A DNA stretch of 64,000 nucleotides from Megaustenia siamemsis (Eukaryota > Mollusca > Gastropoda > Stylommatophora > Ariophantidae), in contig JAVIAB010000101.1 of NCBI GenBank assembly GCA_032433765.1, positions 64,402,140-64,466,139 of the forward strand. The letters run 5' to 3'. Each line of letters begins with the position of its first letter. Within the stretch, counting starts at the first letter, position 1. Made by a program: the position numbers and the translations under genes. The notes under the pieces are model-generated. The model saw nothing but the letters and a program-made list of their open reading frames with translations, ran no database searches and was not told the origin of the DNA. Shown here one piece after another: positions 33,235 through 44,551 of the stretch.

Positions 33235-34535
33235 GTGGATATCAAAGTTGAACGAATAGACCTGGAGACATTTCAGAGCTACAACTAGCTTGGACATATT
33301 ATAACTAGTGATGGAAAATGTAACATTGAAATTAAAAAAAAAATTGAAAGAATAATTGTGATGCTATAACACATAAACTAAATCAAAACAAATAACACCG
33401 GGGCTCAAAACTAAGAATAAACAAAATATTATTATACCTTCTCAACATTCTTATATAGTGCAGAAACATGGACATTAGATATAAAAACATAACAGAAATA
33501 TTAAAACTTTGAAATGTGAATTTATAGAAGAGTAGGAACATTGGATGGAAAGGAAATAAAACAAATAATGAAGTTTTAAAACAATTAAGAATGAAACGAG
33601 AACTACTCAGTACAATTCAAACATGACAAATGTGATTTTTGTAGCTTGTTAAAAGACTCAACAGTCTAATAAAAGTAGCCTTGAAATGGAAAATGCAAAG
33701 GAAAAAGAGTCAGAGAGAGGCCAAGACTAACATGGACGAGTAACATCAAAAGATGGACAAGTCAGCATATGACAACCTGCACCATCAAAGGAATAGTCAG
33801 AGAGAGACCAAGACTAACATGGACGAGTAACATCAAACGATGGACAAGCCAGCCAATGACAACCTGTACCATCAAAGGAAGAGTCAGAGAGAGACCAAGA
33901 CTAACATGGACGAGTAACATCTAAAGATGGACAAGTCAGCATATGACAACCTGCAACATCAAAGCAAGACACAGAGGCAGACCAAGACTAACATAGATGA
34001 GTAACATCAAAAGATGAACAAGTCAGCCTATGGCAACCTGCATCATCAAAGCAAGAGCCGAAAGAGAGAGACCAAGACTAACATGGACGAGTAACATCAA
34101 AAGATGGACAAGTCAGCATGACAACCTGCATCATCAAAGCAAGAGACAGAGGCAGACCGAGACTAACATACATGAGTAACATCACAAGATGGACAAGTCA
34201 GCCTATTGCAACCTGCATCATCAAAGCACGAGTCAGAGTGAGACCAAGACTAACATGGACGAGTAACATCAAAAGATGGACAAGTCTGCCTATGACAACC
34301 TGCACCATCAAAGCAAATTACAGAGGCAGACCAAGACTAATATGGACGAGTAACATCAAAAGATGGACAAGTCATCATATGACAACCTGCACAATCAAAG
34401 CAAGAGTCAGAGATGGACTAAGACTAACATGGACGAGTGACATCAAAAGATGGACAAGTCAGCATGTATGCACCATCAAAGCAAGAGACAGCTGGGAATG
34501 GCTCAGTGGCAGCCAACCTTTGATGCAGAGACTCA
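33235..34535 (+). mobile_element. LINE-D 3' copy with an expanded C-terminal array
   Basis: Starts in the post-RT region ('gagctacaactagcttggac', compare 20380) and runs to the normal 3' end ('tttgatgcagagactcattg'). The short segment encoding RPRLTWTSNIKRWTSQPM, present once in other LINE-D copies, is repeated about nine times here. Confidence 0.8.
33721..34505 (+). repeat. 87-bp tandem array, nine units
   Basis: 'ccaagactaacatggacg' recurs at 33721, 33808, 33895, 33982, 34072, 34157, 34244, 34331 and (as 'ctaagact') 34418: spacing 87 except one 90 and one 85. 87 bp equals 29 codons, so the frame is kept across many units (open from 34118 to 34543). The same unit and period appear, antisense, at 31410-31575. 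Confidence 0.95.
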
Positions 34536-34548
34536 TTGAATGAATTCA

Positions 34549-35040
34549 GTGTGTTTAAAGCATCGTTGTCGTTTAAAGCATCGTTGTCGATTAAAGCATC
34601 GTTGTCGATTAAAGCATCGTTGTCGATTAAAGCATCGTTGTCGTTTAAAGCATCGTTGTCGATTAAAGCATCGTTGTCGATTAAAGCATCGTTGTCGATT
34701 AAAGCATCGTTGTCGATTAAAGCATCGTTGTCTATTAAAGCATCGTTGTCGATTAAAGCATCGTTGTCGATTAAAGCATCGTTGTCTATTAAAGCATCGT
34801 TGTCGATTAAAGCATCGTTGTCGTTTAAAGCATCGTTGTCGATTAAAGCATCGTTGTCGATTAAAGCATCGTTGTCGTTTAAAGCATCGTTGTCGATTAA
34901 AGCATCGTTGTCGATTAAAACATCGTTGTCGATTAAAGCATCGTTGTCGATTAAAGCATCGTTGTCGATTAAAACATCGTTGTCGATTAAAGCATCGTTG
35001 TCGATTAAAGCATCGTTGTCGATTAAAGCATCGTTGTTAC
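34549..35040. repeat. 18-bp minisatellite, about 27 units
   Basis: Perfect-length 18-bp units ('attaaagcatcgttgtcg') with few variants (ttt for att, tct for tcg, aaaa for aaag). All frames in both directions stay open because the period is divisible by three and the unit lacks stops; the long frames here are not evidence of genes. The array begins where the ATG tail of the preceding LINE-D would be. Confidence 0.95.
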
Positions 35041-35265
35041 AAATAATTACATTATTTGGATGCTGACTGCTATCTATCGCAGAATGGCTGCTCCTCCTCG
35101 TCTGTTTCCTTTGAGGGCCCATCTGTTAATACACATTTCCAGAGTTGGTGTCGATGGAAAAAATTATCAGATTTGACAATTTTTTTCTCAATGTCCTGAA
35201 TGAAGTATTTATTTTAATGAATAAGTGTGCCTAATGTAAAATGTATGTCACTCATTTTTTTCTAG

Positions 35266-35286
35266 ATTTTGAGCATGCTGAATGCG
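35266..35286 (+). CDS. Candidate micro-exon 9 (21 bp)
   Basis: Acceptor 'cactcatttttttctag' and donor gtaagtaa enclose 21 bp reading ILSMLNA in phase 0; phase 1 is blocked by TGA. Strong sites. Confidence 0.55.
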
Positions 35287-35289
35287 GTA

Positions 35290-36435
35290 AGTAAATTGAT
35301 CACGTACTGGTGACAACGTGAAGAAGAAAAAACCTATCCAACGAATATTATTGCTACTGTGCTAAAACTATGTTATATTATTCATAGAAAGATGGTAAAA
35401 ACAGTCTGTCACGTACCATTTTGATAAATATATATATATTGGTGTGTTTCCATAAGGAAAGAAATTCTTCACGATAATGCTTTGAGAAAAGCGAACAGTT
35501 GCAACAATATTCTCGGGCATGAAACTGGAACAAAGAAAAAAACGAGAAATTAATAATTAAAAATTTACAAATAAATTGTGAACCTACTCTGTATTTTTTT
35601 TCTGCGTAATTATATCGACGCGTTTCTAAGTCTACAGATGTAGAGACACGTGTGTCAACATTTCAGTTATATAAAGCCTTTGGCGTCCTAACAGACGGTT
35701 GGTAACACACAATCATAATAAGTCAGTAGTTTGGTAAATATGTGAGTGTCTTATTCTGGATGCTGCATTGCTGAACAGCTTCTCTCGTAGCTGAATCTGA
35801 CAATATTGGACAGGCAGTTCCGGCTAATGAACGATAATCTTTTTATTTCACTCTCATCATTGCTTTAGCCGTTCTGTAAAGCCAAAAGCAAATGTTCTGG
35901 TCCATCTTTAAAAACGTGACTCACGCATGGCTCTCATCGTGACGTCTGCTGTTGTATTGATCCGCTAAACGTTTTCCTTTATTTAGAATATAAGTTAGTT
36001 TTCGTTTAAATCCAATTGAATACGTTAATTGCCACATTTATGTGTATATATTGGTGCAACCACAGTATGTCATAAATATGTTATAAACCTGCAGTCTGAG
36101 TAATAACCTGAAGTGGCGGTTTGATAGGACAATATAAACACATTCACTGTTGCACAATTATGTATGTTCACGTGTATGCATATAATATTGCTTTTGACAC
36201 TTCTAATTGTTTTCCTTTTGATCTTATAGCAATTACATGTGTCCAACTGTCTGTTGCTTACAATTATCATTAGGGAAAACTCAAATATTTGTATCACTTG
36301 GCTAGAAAAGAAACAATACAAGTTAGTATTCAGAGAAATGGCGAGAAATCATGAAATTATATTAAAACTATGGAACTAATGAAGTTCTAATGCGAATGTA
36401 CCTGGACAATACCTGCATTGATGGCATTGTATGTT
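35290..36435. other. No recognisable gene or element
   Basis: AT-rich DNA. A strong acceptor-like 'ccttttgatcttatag' at 36229 is followed by 9 bp (QLH) and a poor donor gtgtcc; not called as an exon. Confidence 0.4.
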
Positions 36436-36439
36436 ACAG

Positions 36440-37740
36440 TCAACAGACACGTCAGACACACATTGGAATTATTGTTTGAACACACACAGACACTTCAGAC
36501 ACACATTGGAATTGATGCTTGAACACACACAGACACTTCAGACACACATTGGAATTGATGCTTGAACACACACATACACTTCAGACACACGTTGGAATTG
36601 ATGCTTGAACACACACAGACACTTCAGACACACATTGGAATTGATGCTTGAACACACACAGACACTTCAGACACACATTGGAATTATTGCTTGAACACAC
36701 ACAGACACTTCAGACACACATTGGAATTGATGCTTGAACACACACAGACACTTCAGACACACATTGGAATTGATGCTTGAACACACACAGACACTTCAGA
36801 CACACATTGGAATTGATGCTTGAACACACACATACACTTCAGACATACATTGGAATTGATGCTTGAACACACACAGACACTTCAGACGCACATTGGAATT
36901 GATGCTTGAACACACACAGACACTTCAGACACACATTGGAATTGATGCTTGAACACACACAGTCACTTCAGACACACATTGGAATTGATGCTTGAACACA
37001 CACAGACACTTCAGACACACATTGGGATTGATGCTTGAACACAAACAGACACTTCAGACACACATTGGAATTATTGCTTGAACACACACAGACACTTCAG
37101 ACACACATTGGAATTGATGCTTGAACACACACAGACACTTCAGACACACATTGGAATTGATGCTTGAACACACACAGACACTTCAGACACACATTGGAAT
37201 TGATGCTTGAACACACACAGACACTTCAGGCACACATTGGAATTGATGCTTGAACACACACAGACACTTCAGACACACATTGGAATTGATGCTTGAACAC
37301 AAACAGACACTTCAGACACACATTGGAATTGATGCTTGAACACACACAGACACTTCAGACACACATTGGAATTGATGCTTGAACACACACAGACACGTCA
37401 GACACACATTGGAATTGATGCTTGAACACACACAGACACTTCAGACACACATTGTAATTGATGCTTGAACACAAACAGACACTTCAGACACACATTGGAA
37501 TTGATGCTTGAACACACACAGACACTTCAGACATACATTGAAAATGATGCTTGAACACACACAGACACTTCAGACACACATTGGAATTGATGCTTGAACA
37601 CACACAGACACTTCAGACATACATTGAAAATGATGCTTGAACACACACAGACACTTCAGACACACATTGCAATTGATGCTTGAACACACACAGACACTTC
37701 AGACGCACATTGGAATTGATGCTTGAACACACACAGACAA
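36440..37740. repeat. 43-bp tandem satellite, about 30 units
   Basis: Unit 'ttggaattgatgcttgaaca' then 'cacacagacacttcagacac' plus 'aca', exactly 43 bp apart at the left end (36463, 36506). Variants include attattg for attgatg and aaacag for acacag. Because 43 is not a multiple of three, open frames are short. It ends in a CA-rich stretch interrupted by a SINE. Confidence 0.95.
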
Positions 37741-37777
37741 ACACGCGCGTCACACTCACGCCACACATACACATAAG

Positions 37778-38032
37778 TAAAGTAAAGTACCCCCGTCACG
37801 CCATGTGGCGTATAGGGAAATATGGTGTTATTGATCCTATATTTTACAGACCTTCAGCACATGATTTTTGGGGTAATGTGGTCGGTATTACGCCCGTGCT
37901 GCTTTCGTTTCCCATAAAAAAATCCGGTACCCATTTAAGGCTGGGTGAACTCGGAAGCCGTCGGTAGGAATCGAACCCTACCCCTTGTCCATTGTAGTCC
38001 AGTTCACTAACCAGTGAGCTATCGCGGCTCCC
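37778..38032 (-). mobile_element. tRNA-derived SINE, near complete
   Basis: The minus strand begins ggagccgcgatagctcactgg (A box at 'tagctcactggttagtg'). It has a B box 'gggttcgattcc' about 40 bp later, then a tRNA-unrelated body ('cacccagccttaaatgg', 'gtaataccgaccacattac') and a 3' end in 'gtactttactttact'. Internal Pol III promoters would drive transcription. Similar copies lie at 6655, 39183, 46902 and 48773. It sits inside CA-rich DNA at the end of the 43-bp satellite. Confidence 0.85.
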
Positions 38033-38464
38033 CACACACACACACACATATATATATATACCCACTATATTGTCGATGTTGAGAAAGAAGATAACAAGAA
38101 ATTAAATTGACATGTTGTAGTCAATCAAAACGACACAATGCCCTAGATAAGGTAATTATGGAGGACATAGTTCGAGGCGAAAAGAGGGAAACAAATATCT
38201 AGATGTAGTCATGACCAAGATATTACAGACGATATCGACTGAATGCTGCAGAGGCCCCCGTTTTCGAAAATGATAGGGACAGCTTTAAAGAACCTGTCAT
38301 GGAAGCCAAGCCCTAACAGAAACAAGCTAGATTAGTATGATAGTGTTAATTATACATCAGTTAACACAATTTTAGGGGCATTTGTAGATCAGTGGCAACT
38401 CATTAAGATGTGTACCGCTTCAACCAAAAATTGTTGTATTTGAATCGTGTCAAAATAAGACTGA

Positions 38465-38640
38465 AAAATAATAAAGTAAGGGTTCCCTCCATGACTTACT
38501 AGTCCTATGGAGAATGCAGTGTTAGTGACCATATGTTACCATGACCACAGCACATGTTTGAGTGATATAGGGTGATCCGTCTTTACTTCCCACAAAAATC
38601 TCTAGTACCTATTTTTAGTGATCCAACAATAAGGATACAA
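38465..38640 (-). mobile_element. SINE body fragment
   Basis: 'gtgttagtgaccatatgtta' and 'ctttacttcccacaaaaatc' match the body of the SINE at 48810-48905. The tRNA-like part is missing. 38040-38465 and 38640-39180 hold nothing else I can name apart from a short (CA)/(TA) run at 38033-38060. Confidence 0.55.
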
Positions 38641-39182
38641 TATAAATAAAATAAACTACGCCTTACGTGTTAGACAGTTTGGCGAGAACTATAGCCAAAA
38701 ATACCCTTATTTGTCCCGTCCATAATGCACACCCATAAATTGTTTGCCTATATTGTTCATGTTCGTCATTGCATGTGTTAAGTTTTGAAAAAAAGAACAT
38801 GCACAGTTCAGTATGAAGACTCCATATGGCTGTAAGTGTTATAGCTTACTTTGTCATTTTTTTTTTTAAATCCGGTAGCTGCCGATAGACTTCGTGGTTG
38901 GTGAGCGTGATACAGTAACCGAAGTCACCACATCGGGGATGCGTACCAAACAGATGCAGTTTAACTGGTGGCTAAGTTACAAAGTAGAACACATATCATA
39001 TATCTAGTCCCATCAGTGGGTTCCCTTTCACTAAGAATAATTCAACGGCCTTTCCCTGCAACATGTCCTCAATGTGCTGATGCCGATTCTGAGTGGATCC
39101 CGTGGTCCGTGAGTATGACCTGAGAGTCAACTACAGCACAGCTAGTAGCAAATATGGCGGATTACGATGCAACTGAGGGCGT

Positions 39183-39370
39183 AGTGATATTTCAGTGGTT
39201 TGTTAACTGGGCTACATATAACGAGAGGTCGGGTTCAATTCTGATCGACGTCTTCCGGGTTCACCCAGCCTTAAATGGGTACCGGATTTTTTTTCTGGGA
39301 AAGTAAAGCAGCAAAAGCGCAATACCGACCATATTACCCTAACCCATGTACCGATTGTCTATAAAAATTA
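39183..39370 (+). mobile_element. tRNA-derived SINE, sense orientation
   Basis: A-box-like 'tttcagtggtttgttaactg' and B-box 'cgggttcaattct', followed by 'cacccagccttaaatgg', 'gtaccggattttttttct' and 'caataccgaccatattacc'. Somewhat diverged from the minus-strand copies. Confidence 0.75.
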
Positions 39371-39782
39371 AGGTAACTAATATTATATTCCCTTTACGTT
39401 ACAACCAAACCTGGGAGAACTCTAGGGCTGGACACCATTTCACTCAAGAATAAATCACTTCACTAGAACCCACACATGCCCGACCTGCGTATATGTTTAA
39501 ATCCAAAGTAGAATAAACAGGATTGGAAACAAACGTGCCTTATTAAGGTTCTAATAGCGAATTCTATGGGAGAAAGCTACCATCTCGGCCCGCTCACAAA
39601 TAGGAAATCGTAAAGAAACAAGTAACGAGACTTAAAATTGTAGATATCACGTTGAGTACACATTTCATTTTATTTCAACACTGATCAGTGACTAAAATTA
39701 GGGTGAACTGTTGGTTTCAGTCCAAATGTGAAGTGTTATCATCAAACACTTTCTACATTTATTTCAATGTCTCATTTTTTAG
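39371..39782. other. No recognisable gene or element
   Basis: Intron-like DNA between the SINE and micro-exon 10; no frame or repeat recognised. Confidence 0.4.
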
Positions 39783-39809
39783 GCCTTAGTTGAAAATACA
39801 GGTGACATG
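39783..39809 (+). CDS. Candidate micro-exon 10 (27 bp)
   Basis: Acceptor 'caatgtctcattttttag' and donor gtaagtga enclose 27 bp reading ALVENTGDM in phase 0; both other phases contain stops, so phase 0 is forced. One of the best-supported members of the series. Confidence 0.55.
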
Positions 39810-40371
39810 GTAAGTGATCGTGTGTGCAAATTATCATAAGACGAGTTATTATTTGTAAAATTAAATTGTTGCATTAATTGTGTAACTATTATGTTTTATT
39901 ACATCAAAATTATTTGTCATGTATTCACTGTTTTACTATTGGAATCTACTCTTTTCCTTGTTTACAACAGCGCTTTTTTTCTGGCGCTACGCACTTTTTT
40001 GTATATTACAATTGCAATTTATTGACAGTAAAAATATACTCTCTCTGCGCTCAAGGCATCACATTGGTCATCTGTGCGATGTGTCATAAGTGTCAAACTT
40101 CTGTGTAAGCGTACAGTGACAACCTGCGTTCAAATGTTTAAAATAAAACGTTCTCCTCAGTAATCCCTTCTTGACCTAAATCTTAGCCATGCACTAACAT
40201 TGTTAAACTCCTTTCAACGTCGAGTTAGTTATTAGTATGGTAGCAACAGAAAGAAGGAAGCAGTGTTCGTTTAAAAAAAAAAATAATGTTATAAGATATG
40301 TGATAGCGGATAGTTGTTGTCAAGCTTTCAAGTGAATTGAGTTATTATAGTTATAATCTGTGCTATTGTTA

Positions 40372-41060
40372 CAGATCATCATCATCATCGAGTGTTATCT
40401 GTGCAATGAAGTTTGGCTACCATGGAGCGCCATTCTGCACTGTCTCTTGCTTTGATGGTGCAGGTTGTCAAATGCTGGTTTTTCCATCTTTTGATGTTAC
40501 TCGTCAATTTTAGTCTTGGTCTGCCTCTGCTTCTTTAACCTTGTATTTTCCCCTTCCGGATTACATTTAGTAGGCTGTTGTGTCTTTTAACATGGCCCAA
40601 AAATCGCATTTGTCTTGTTTGAATTGTGCTTCGTAGTTCTCTTTACATTTTTATTTGTTTTCAGACTTCATCGTTTGTTTTTTTTCCTTCCATCCAAGTC
40701 TGCCTATTCGTCTATATATCCACATTTCAAAGGCTTCAATTATCTGTTCTGTTTTCTTGTATAATGTCCATGTTTCTCCACCATATAGGAATGTTGAGAA
40801 GACATCCCATTTTGCTATTCATAGTTTTTAGCCCTGGAGTTATTTGTTTTGATGTTAGTATGTTCTTCATGACATTAAAATTACTTTTTGCCATTCCTAT
40901 TCTTTTATTTATTTCAGATGTACATTTTCCATTACTGGTTATAATATGTCCAACGTGGTTGTAGCTCTGAACTGTCTCCAGGTGTATTCCTTCAATTGTT
41001 ATATCCACGTGTGGGCTTTGCGTATTTTCTTTGTTTATGTTCATAGTTTTAGTCTTTTGT
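40372..41060 (-). mobile_element. LINE-D 3' fragment
   Basis: The minus strand reads GIHLETVQSYNHVGHIITSN, IGMAKSNFNVMKN and KIEAFEMWIYR-like debris, then the 3' end. The + strand begins 'atcatcatcatcatcgagtg', the antisense of the ATG tail. 39810-40370 and 41060-41650 contain no recognisable gene. Confidence 0.75.
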
Positions 41061-41649
41061 AATATTTATATCTAGTCCATATTTTTTGCTTGTCATTGTT
41101 GTAGAAGATGAATAAAATAAGTATTTACTTTAAGCCATTGAGTGACAAAAGGAGGATTGAAGAGACAGAAATTGTGGAATCTCTTCCATGAGATTGTAAA
41201 AGACAAAACGAGAACTAAAATTACGCCTAGTGAAGAGGATCATGAAACCTTGACGAAGGTCATTGTGGTAAAAACAAAAACAAATCATATTCTGATAAAG
41301 GCTGGCCAAAATGATAGACAGTTTTGAAGGAAAATGATTGTTGCAAAAGAAACGAGCGGATTTATGTCAAGAATAAAATGTTGGGGTGTAAAGTGTGTCG
41401 TGGTGTCGCAAGTCTGGCAGTCTATAAACAGTTGGGAATGAACATTTCTGTGTAGTGAACACATTGTAGTGTAAATCAATTTGAAGAATCCCGGACACAA
41501 CAGCTATTGTCTTTAAGAATGATGATTTACAACCATAAAGAAAGTTCAGCGCACAAAGAATGCCAACAAATAAAGCTGGTAGCTAAAAGATAGTTATTGT
41601 GTGTTCTCAGAAATGGTGCAGCGGTGTTATGTGTGGGATTAATGATGTT

Positions 41650-42250
41650 AGGAATATTAAAACAGGTAAATGAATTTAAATATTGGAGAACTTTGTTAAC
41701 CTCAGATTTTGTATGTACAACAGAGGTGAGATTCAGAATAGCTCAGGCAAAAGCAGCATTCCAAAAATAAATGGAGGAAAATACCAAGGAATCCATTTTT
41801 TAACAACAGAAACAAGAAAACGATTTCTTAAATGTTATGTAGAGCCAGCCTTAGCAAAAGGATGTGAATCACGGACAAAAGAACAACAGAAAAGAAAATC
41901 AGTGGAGGCTGTAGAATTTTGATTTTACAGAAGAATGTTGAGAATACCATGGACAGTTAAGAAAGAGGTCAAAGTAAAAATAAAGTTAACTTCCAATATT
42001 AGAAAGAAACAATCATAATGTTGTAGCCATGTAATGAGAAGAGAATAATTGGAATATATTATAACAACTGGGAAAATTAAGTGACGAAGACGATAGACAG
42101 AAGCAAGGAAACAAATATACAATACAGCTTTTAATAATGCCTTGGCAGAAGGTCAACAACAGAAATTATAAACAACTGTCGAAATCGAAAGTTGTGAAGA
42201 GACATGATCACCTACGCCAGCCGGCCTGGTACTTGATGATGATGATGAAT
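41650..42250 (+). mobile_element. LINE-G 3' fragment
   Basis: Reads FRIAQAKAAFQK, KCYVEPALAKGCESRT and then the C-terminal region in shifted frames, ending 'gatcacctacgccagccggc' and a tgatgatgatgatg tail. 42250-42565 shows nothing recognisable. Confidence 0.75.
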
Positions 42251-42664
42251 GGTGTTATGATGCTAATGTAAGGGACGTTTCCTAGATGGAAATGTCCTAG
42301 CCATCGCCTTGAACTGTTAGTGACACAGTGAACAGGTGTGAATCGCTTTAAGAGTTTCATTGACAAACTTAATATGATCTATCGAATGCTAGCGAGCTAC
42401 AGGAATGCACAGCCATTTTAGAACTTCAACTACTGAAAACTGGCAGAATTTTGAGCAATTGGGCATCTAACTCTCGAACTGTGTATATAGTGTGGCAGGA
42501 CTTTGAACCCCTCGTCCATCACTAGTTTAAAAATAGTGTTATAAGTAAGACTGCTAATATATTCTTAATGTGTGCCTTAAATGCAATAGATTCCAAGAAC
42601 TTTACGAAGCATGTGAAGATTTACAAGAAAGAAATGTTGGCTTGTACAAAACAGGCATGCAAAA

Positions 42665-44550
42665 TAAAGAATCTTTATATGTCCATGGGTGTAGAGTTCT
42701 CCTTGTTATATCTTATTATTGTTGTTTGCTCCCAGTACAAACTACATATTAGTCGTATGTCTGCGTCGTCTAGATTTATATCCTTTAGGCAGTCTATAAG
42801 TTGGTTATGGTGTATTCTATCGAAAGCTTTGGTGTTGTCTATAAAGCAGGCATATATTGGTTTGTTTACTTCTGTGTACTTTTCAATCAATGTTCTAATG
42901 CTGAATATGGCTTCTTTTGTCCCACTGTTTTTCTTGAATCCAAATTGTTGCTCCTCTAATTGAGTATGTATTTTTTTCTGAATCCTTCCCTGTATAACTT
43001 GTAGTAAAATTGTTGTTACCTGTCTCATTAGGCTTATTGTTCTTAAGTCACTGCATTCAACTACACCATTCTTTTTAGGCAATGCAATGAAAGTTGATGC
43101 TTTTAGATCGTTTGGTATGTATCCTGTATGGTATATGTCATTGCATATGTCTGTGATCACTTCGACGCCGAACTCTTCTAGAGCCTGTATCATCTCTATC
43201 TGTATATTGTCAGGCCCAGCTGCTTTTCCCTTTTTCATTGTTTTTATGGCTTTTTCTACTTCGGATTTCAGGATTTTATAGTTGTATGTACATTTTATGT
43301 CTGGCTTTTTGTCCCGTTTCGTCATGAAATAATTATGTTATATATTCTTGCCATCTATCTATTATATCTTTGTTGTATGATAGCATTCTGCCCTCTTTGT
43401 TTGCTATACATCCGATTTCTGCAGCTTTTTTGTATTTATTCGTCATTCTCTTTGTTTCTGTGTGCATCTCTCTTAGGTTTTGTTTACTTTCCATAGTTTC
43501 GATTTCTAGACATCTTTGGTTAAGCCAGTCTTCTTTTGCCTTTTTGCACATTCTCCGTATTTCATTGTCTATATTCTTGTATCTGGCAGTGTTTTTCGCT
43601 TGTCTTCTTTCTTCCATTTTTTCTAAGATTAGATCTGTTATCCATTTTGGATTTTTGTTACTTTCCTTTTTGGGCAAGGTGTTGCAGGATTCTTGCATGC
43701 TGTTTTTTATTCATTGCCATTTTGTTGTGACTTTTTCCTCAGGATTTTCTCTTCTGTACTATTCAATACCCTCTTCTAATAGCTTCTGATATGTGTTCTT
43801 TACTTGTACAGTATAATTTTCGTGTACATCTTTCTGGTTTAACGCTGTTATATCTATTGGTGTTGCAGCATTAGTTTTTTGTTTGTTTCTCTTTAATTTG
43901 ATTTTTATTTTTATCATTACAGGATTGTGGTCTGAATTTATATCTGCTCCTGGGTAGGTTTTGGCTTTCTTGACGCTGTTCCTGAATCTGTCTTTTATCA
44001 TTATGTAATCTATTTGATTTCTCTTCTTGTCTCCAGGGCTTTTCCATGTGTATAATTTTCTTTTCTCTTGCTCAAAGAAGGCGTTGCATATTATCAGTCT
44101 GTTTTCTTCGCAAAATTGTATTAATCTTTCTCCCCTGTTATTTCTTTTTCCTAGACCATTATATCCTATTATTGTCTTATATTTACCTGTTCCTACTTTA
44201 GCGTTCATATCACCCATTATAATCAAGATGTCTGATGATTTCACTTGTTTCATAACTGTGATTACATCTTCATAGTATGCCTCTATTTGTTCGTCTGTAT
44301 AGTCTTGAGTAGGTGCGTATGTCTGTAATATTGCTATGTCGAATGGTTTTGCCTTCATTTTTATTAGTATATTCCTATCATTATATGTCAATTGAGTATT
44401 TATATATTTTTGTAGTTCTCTTTTTATTAGAATGCCTGCTCCTCTTTGATGTTCTTTTGTGTTTCCTGAATATATGAATGTGTATTTATCGTCTTGTATG
44501 TATCCACTTCTTCTTGTGAAGAAAACAGGTTGATAATATGTTACAACCTC
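42665..44550 (-). mobile_element. LINE-D copy with endonuclease and partial RT
   Basis: Best 5' copy of LINE-D. Endonuclease at 43759-44559: IAILQTYAPTQD, IIMGDMNAKVGTG, NGLGKRNNRGERL, YTWKSPGDKKRNQIDYI, INSDHNPVMI. Linker at 43333-43698. RT at 42675-43325: KKGKAAGPDNIQIEMI, LRTISLMRQV, ACFIDNTKAFDRIHH (motif A). The frame stops just after motif A, so motifs B and C are absent. Frames are separated by shifts. Truncated at both ends. Confidence 0.8.
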
Positions 44551-44551
44551 T

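Noticed and set aside
34118..34543. Open frame across the 87-bp array as a repeat protein
   Set aside because: It is the LINE-D C-terminal segment multiplied; 87 is divisible by three, so openness is automatic.
34424..35122. Long minus-strand frame made of DALIDN repeats and long + frames of SLSIKA/RLKHRC
   Set aside because: An 18-bp repeat without stops keeps all frames open in both directions; there is no start context or non-repeat coding sequence.
36440..37740. CRISPR-like array
   Set aside because: Units are directly tandem without unique spacers, in eukaryotic DNA.
38816..38836. Possible micro-exon before gtaagtgtt at about 38836
   Set aside because: 20 bp, not a multiple of three, and the acceptor lacks a pyrimidine tract.
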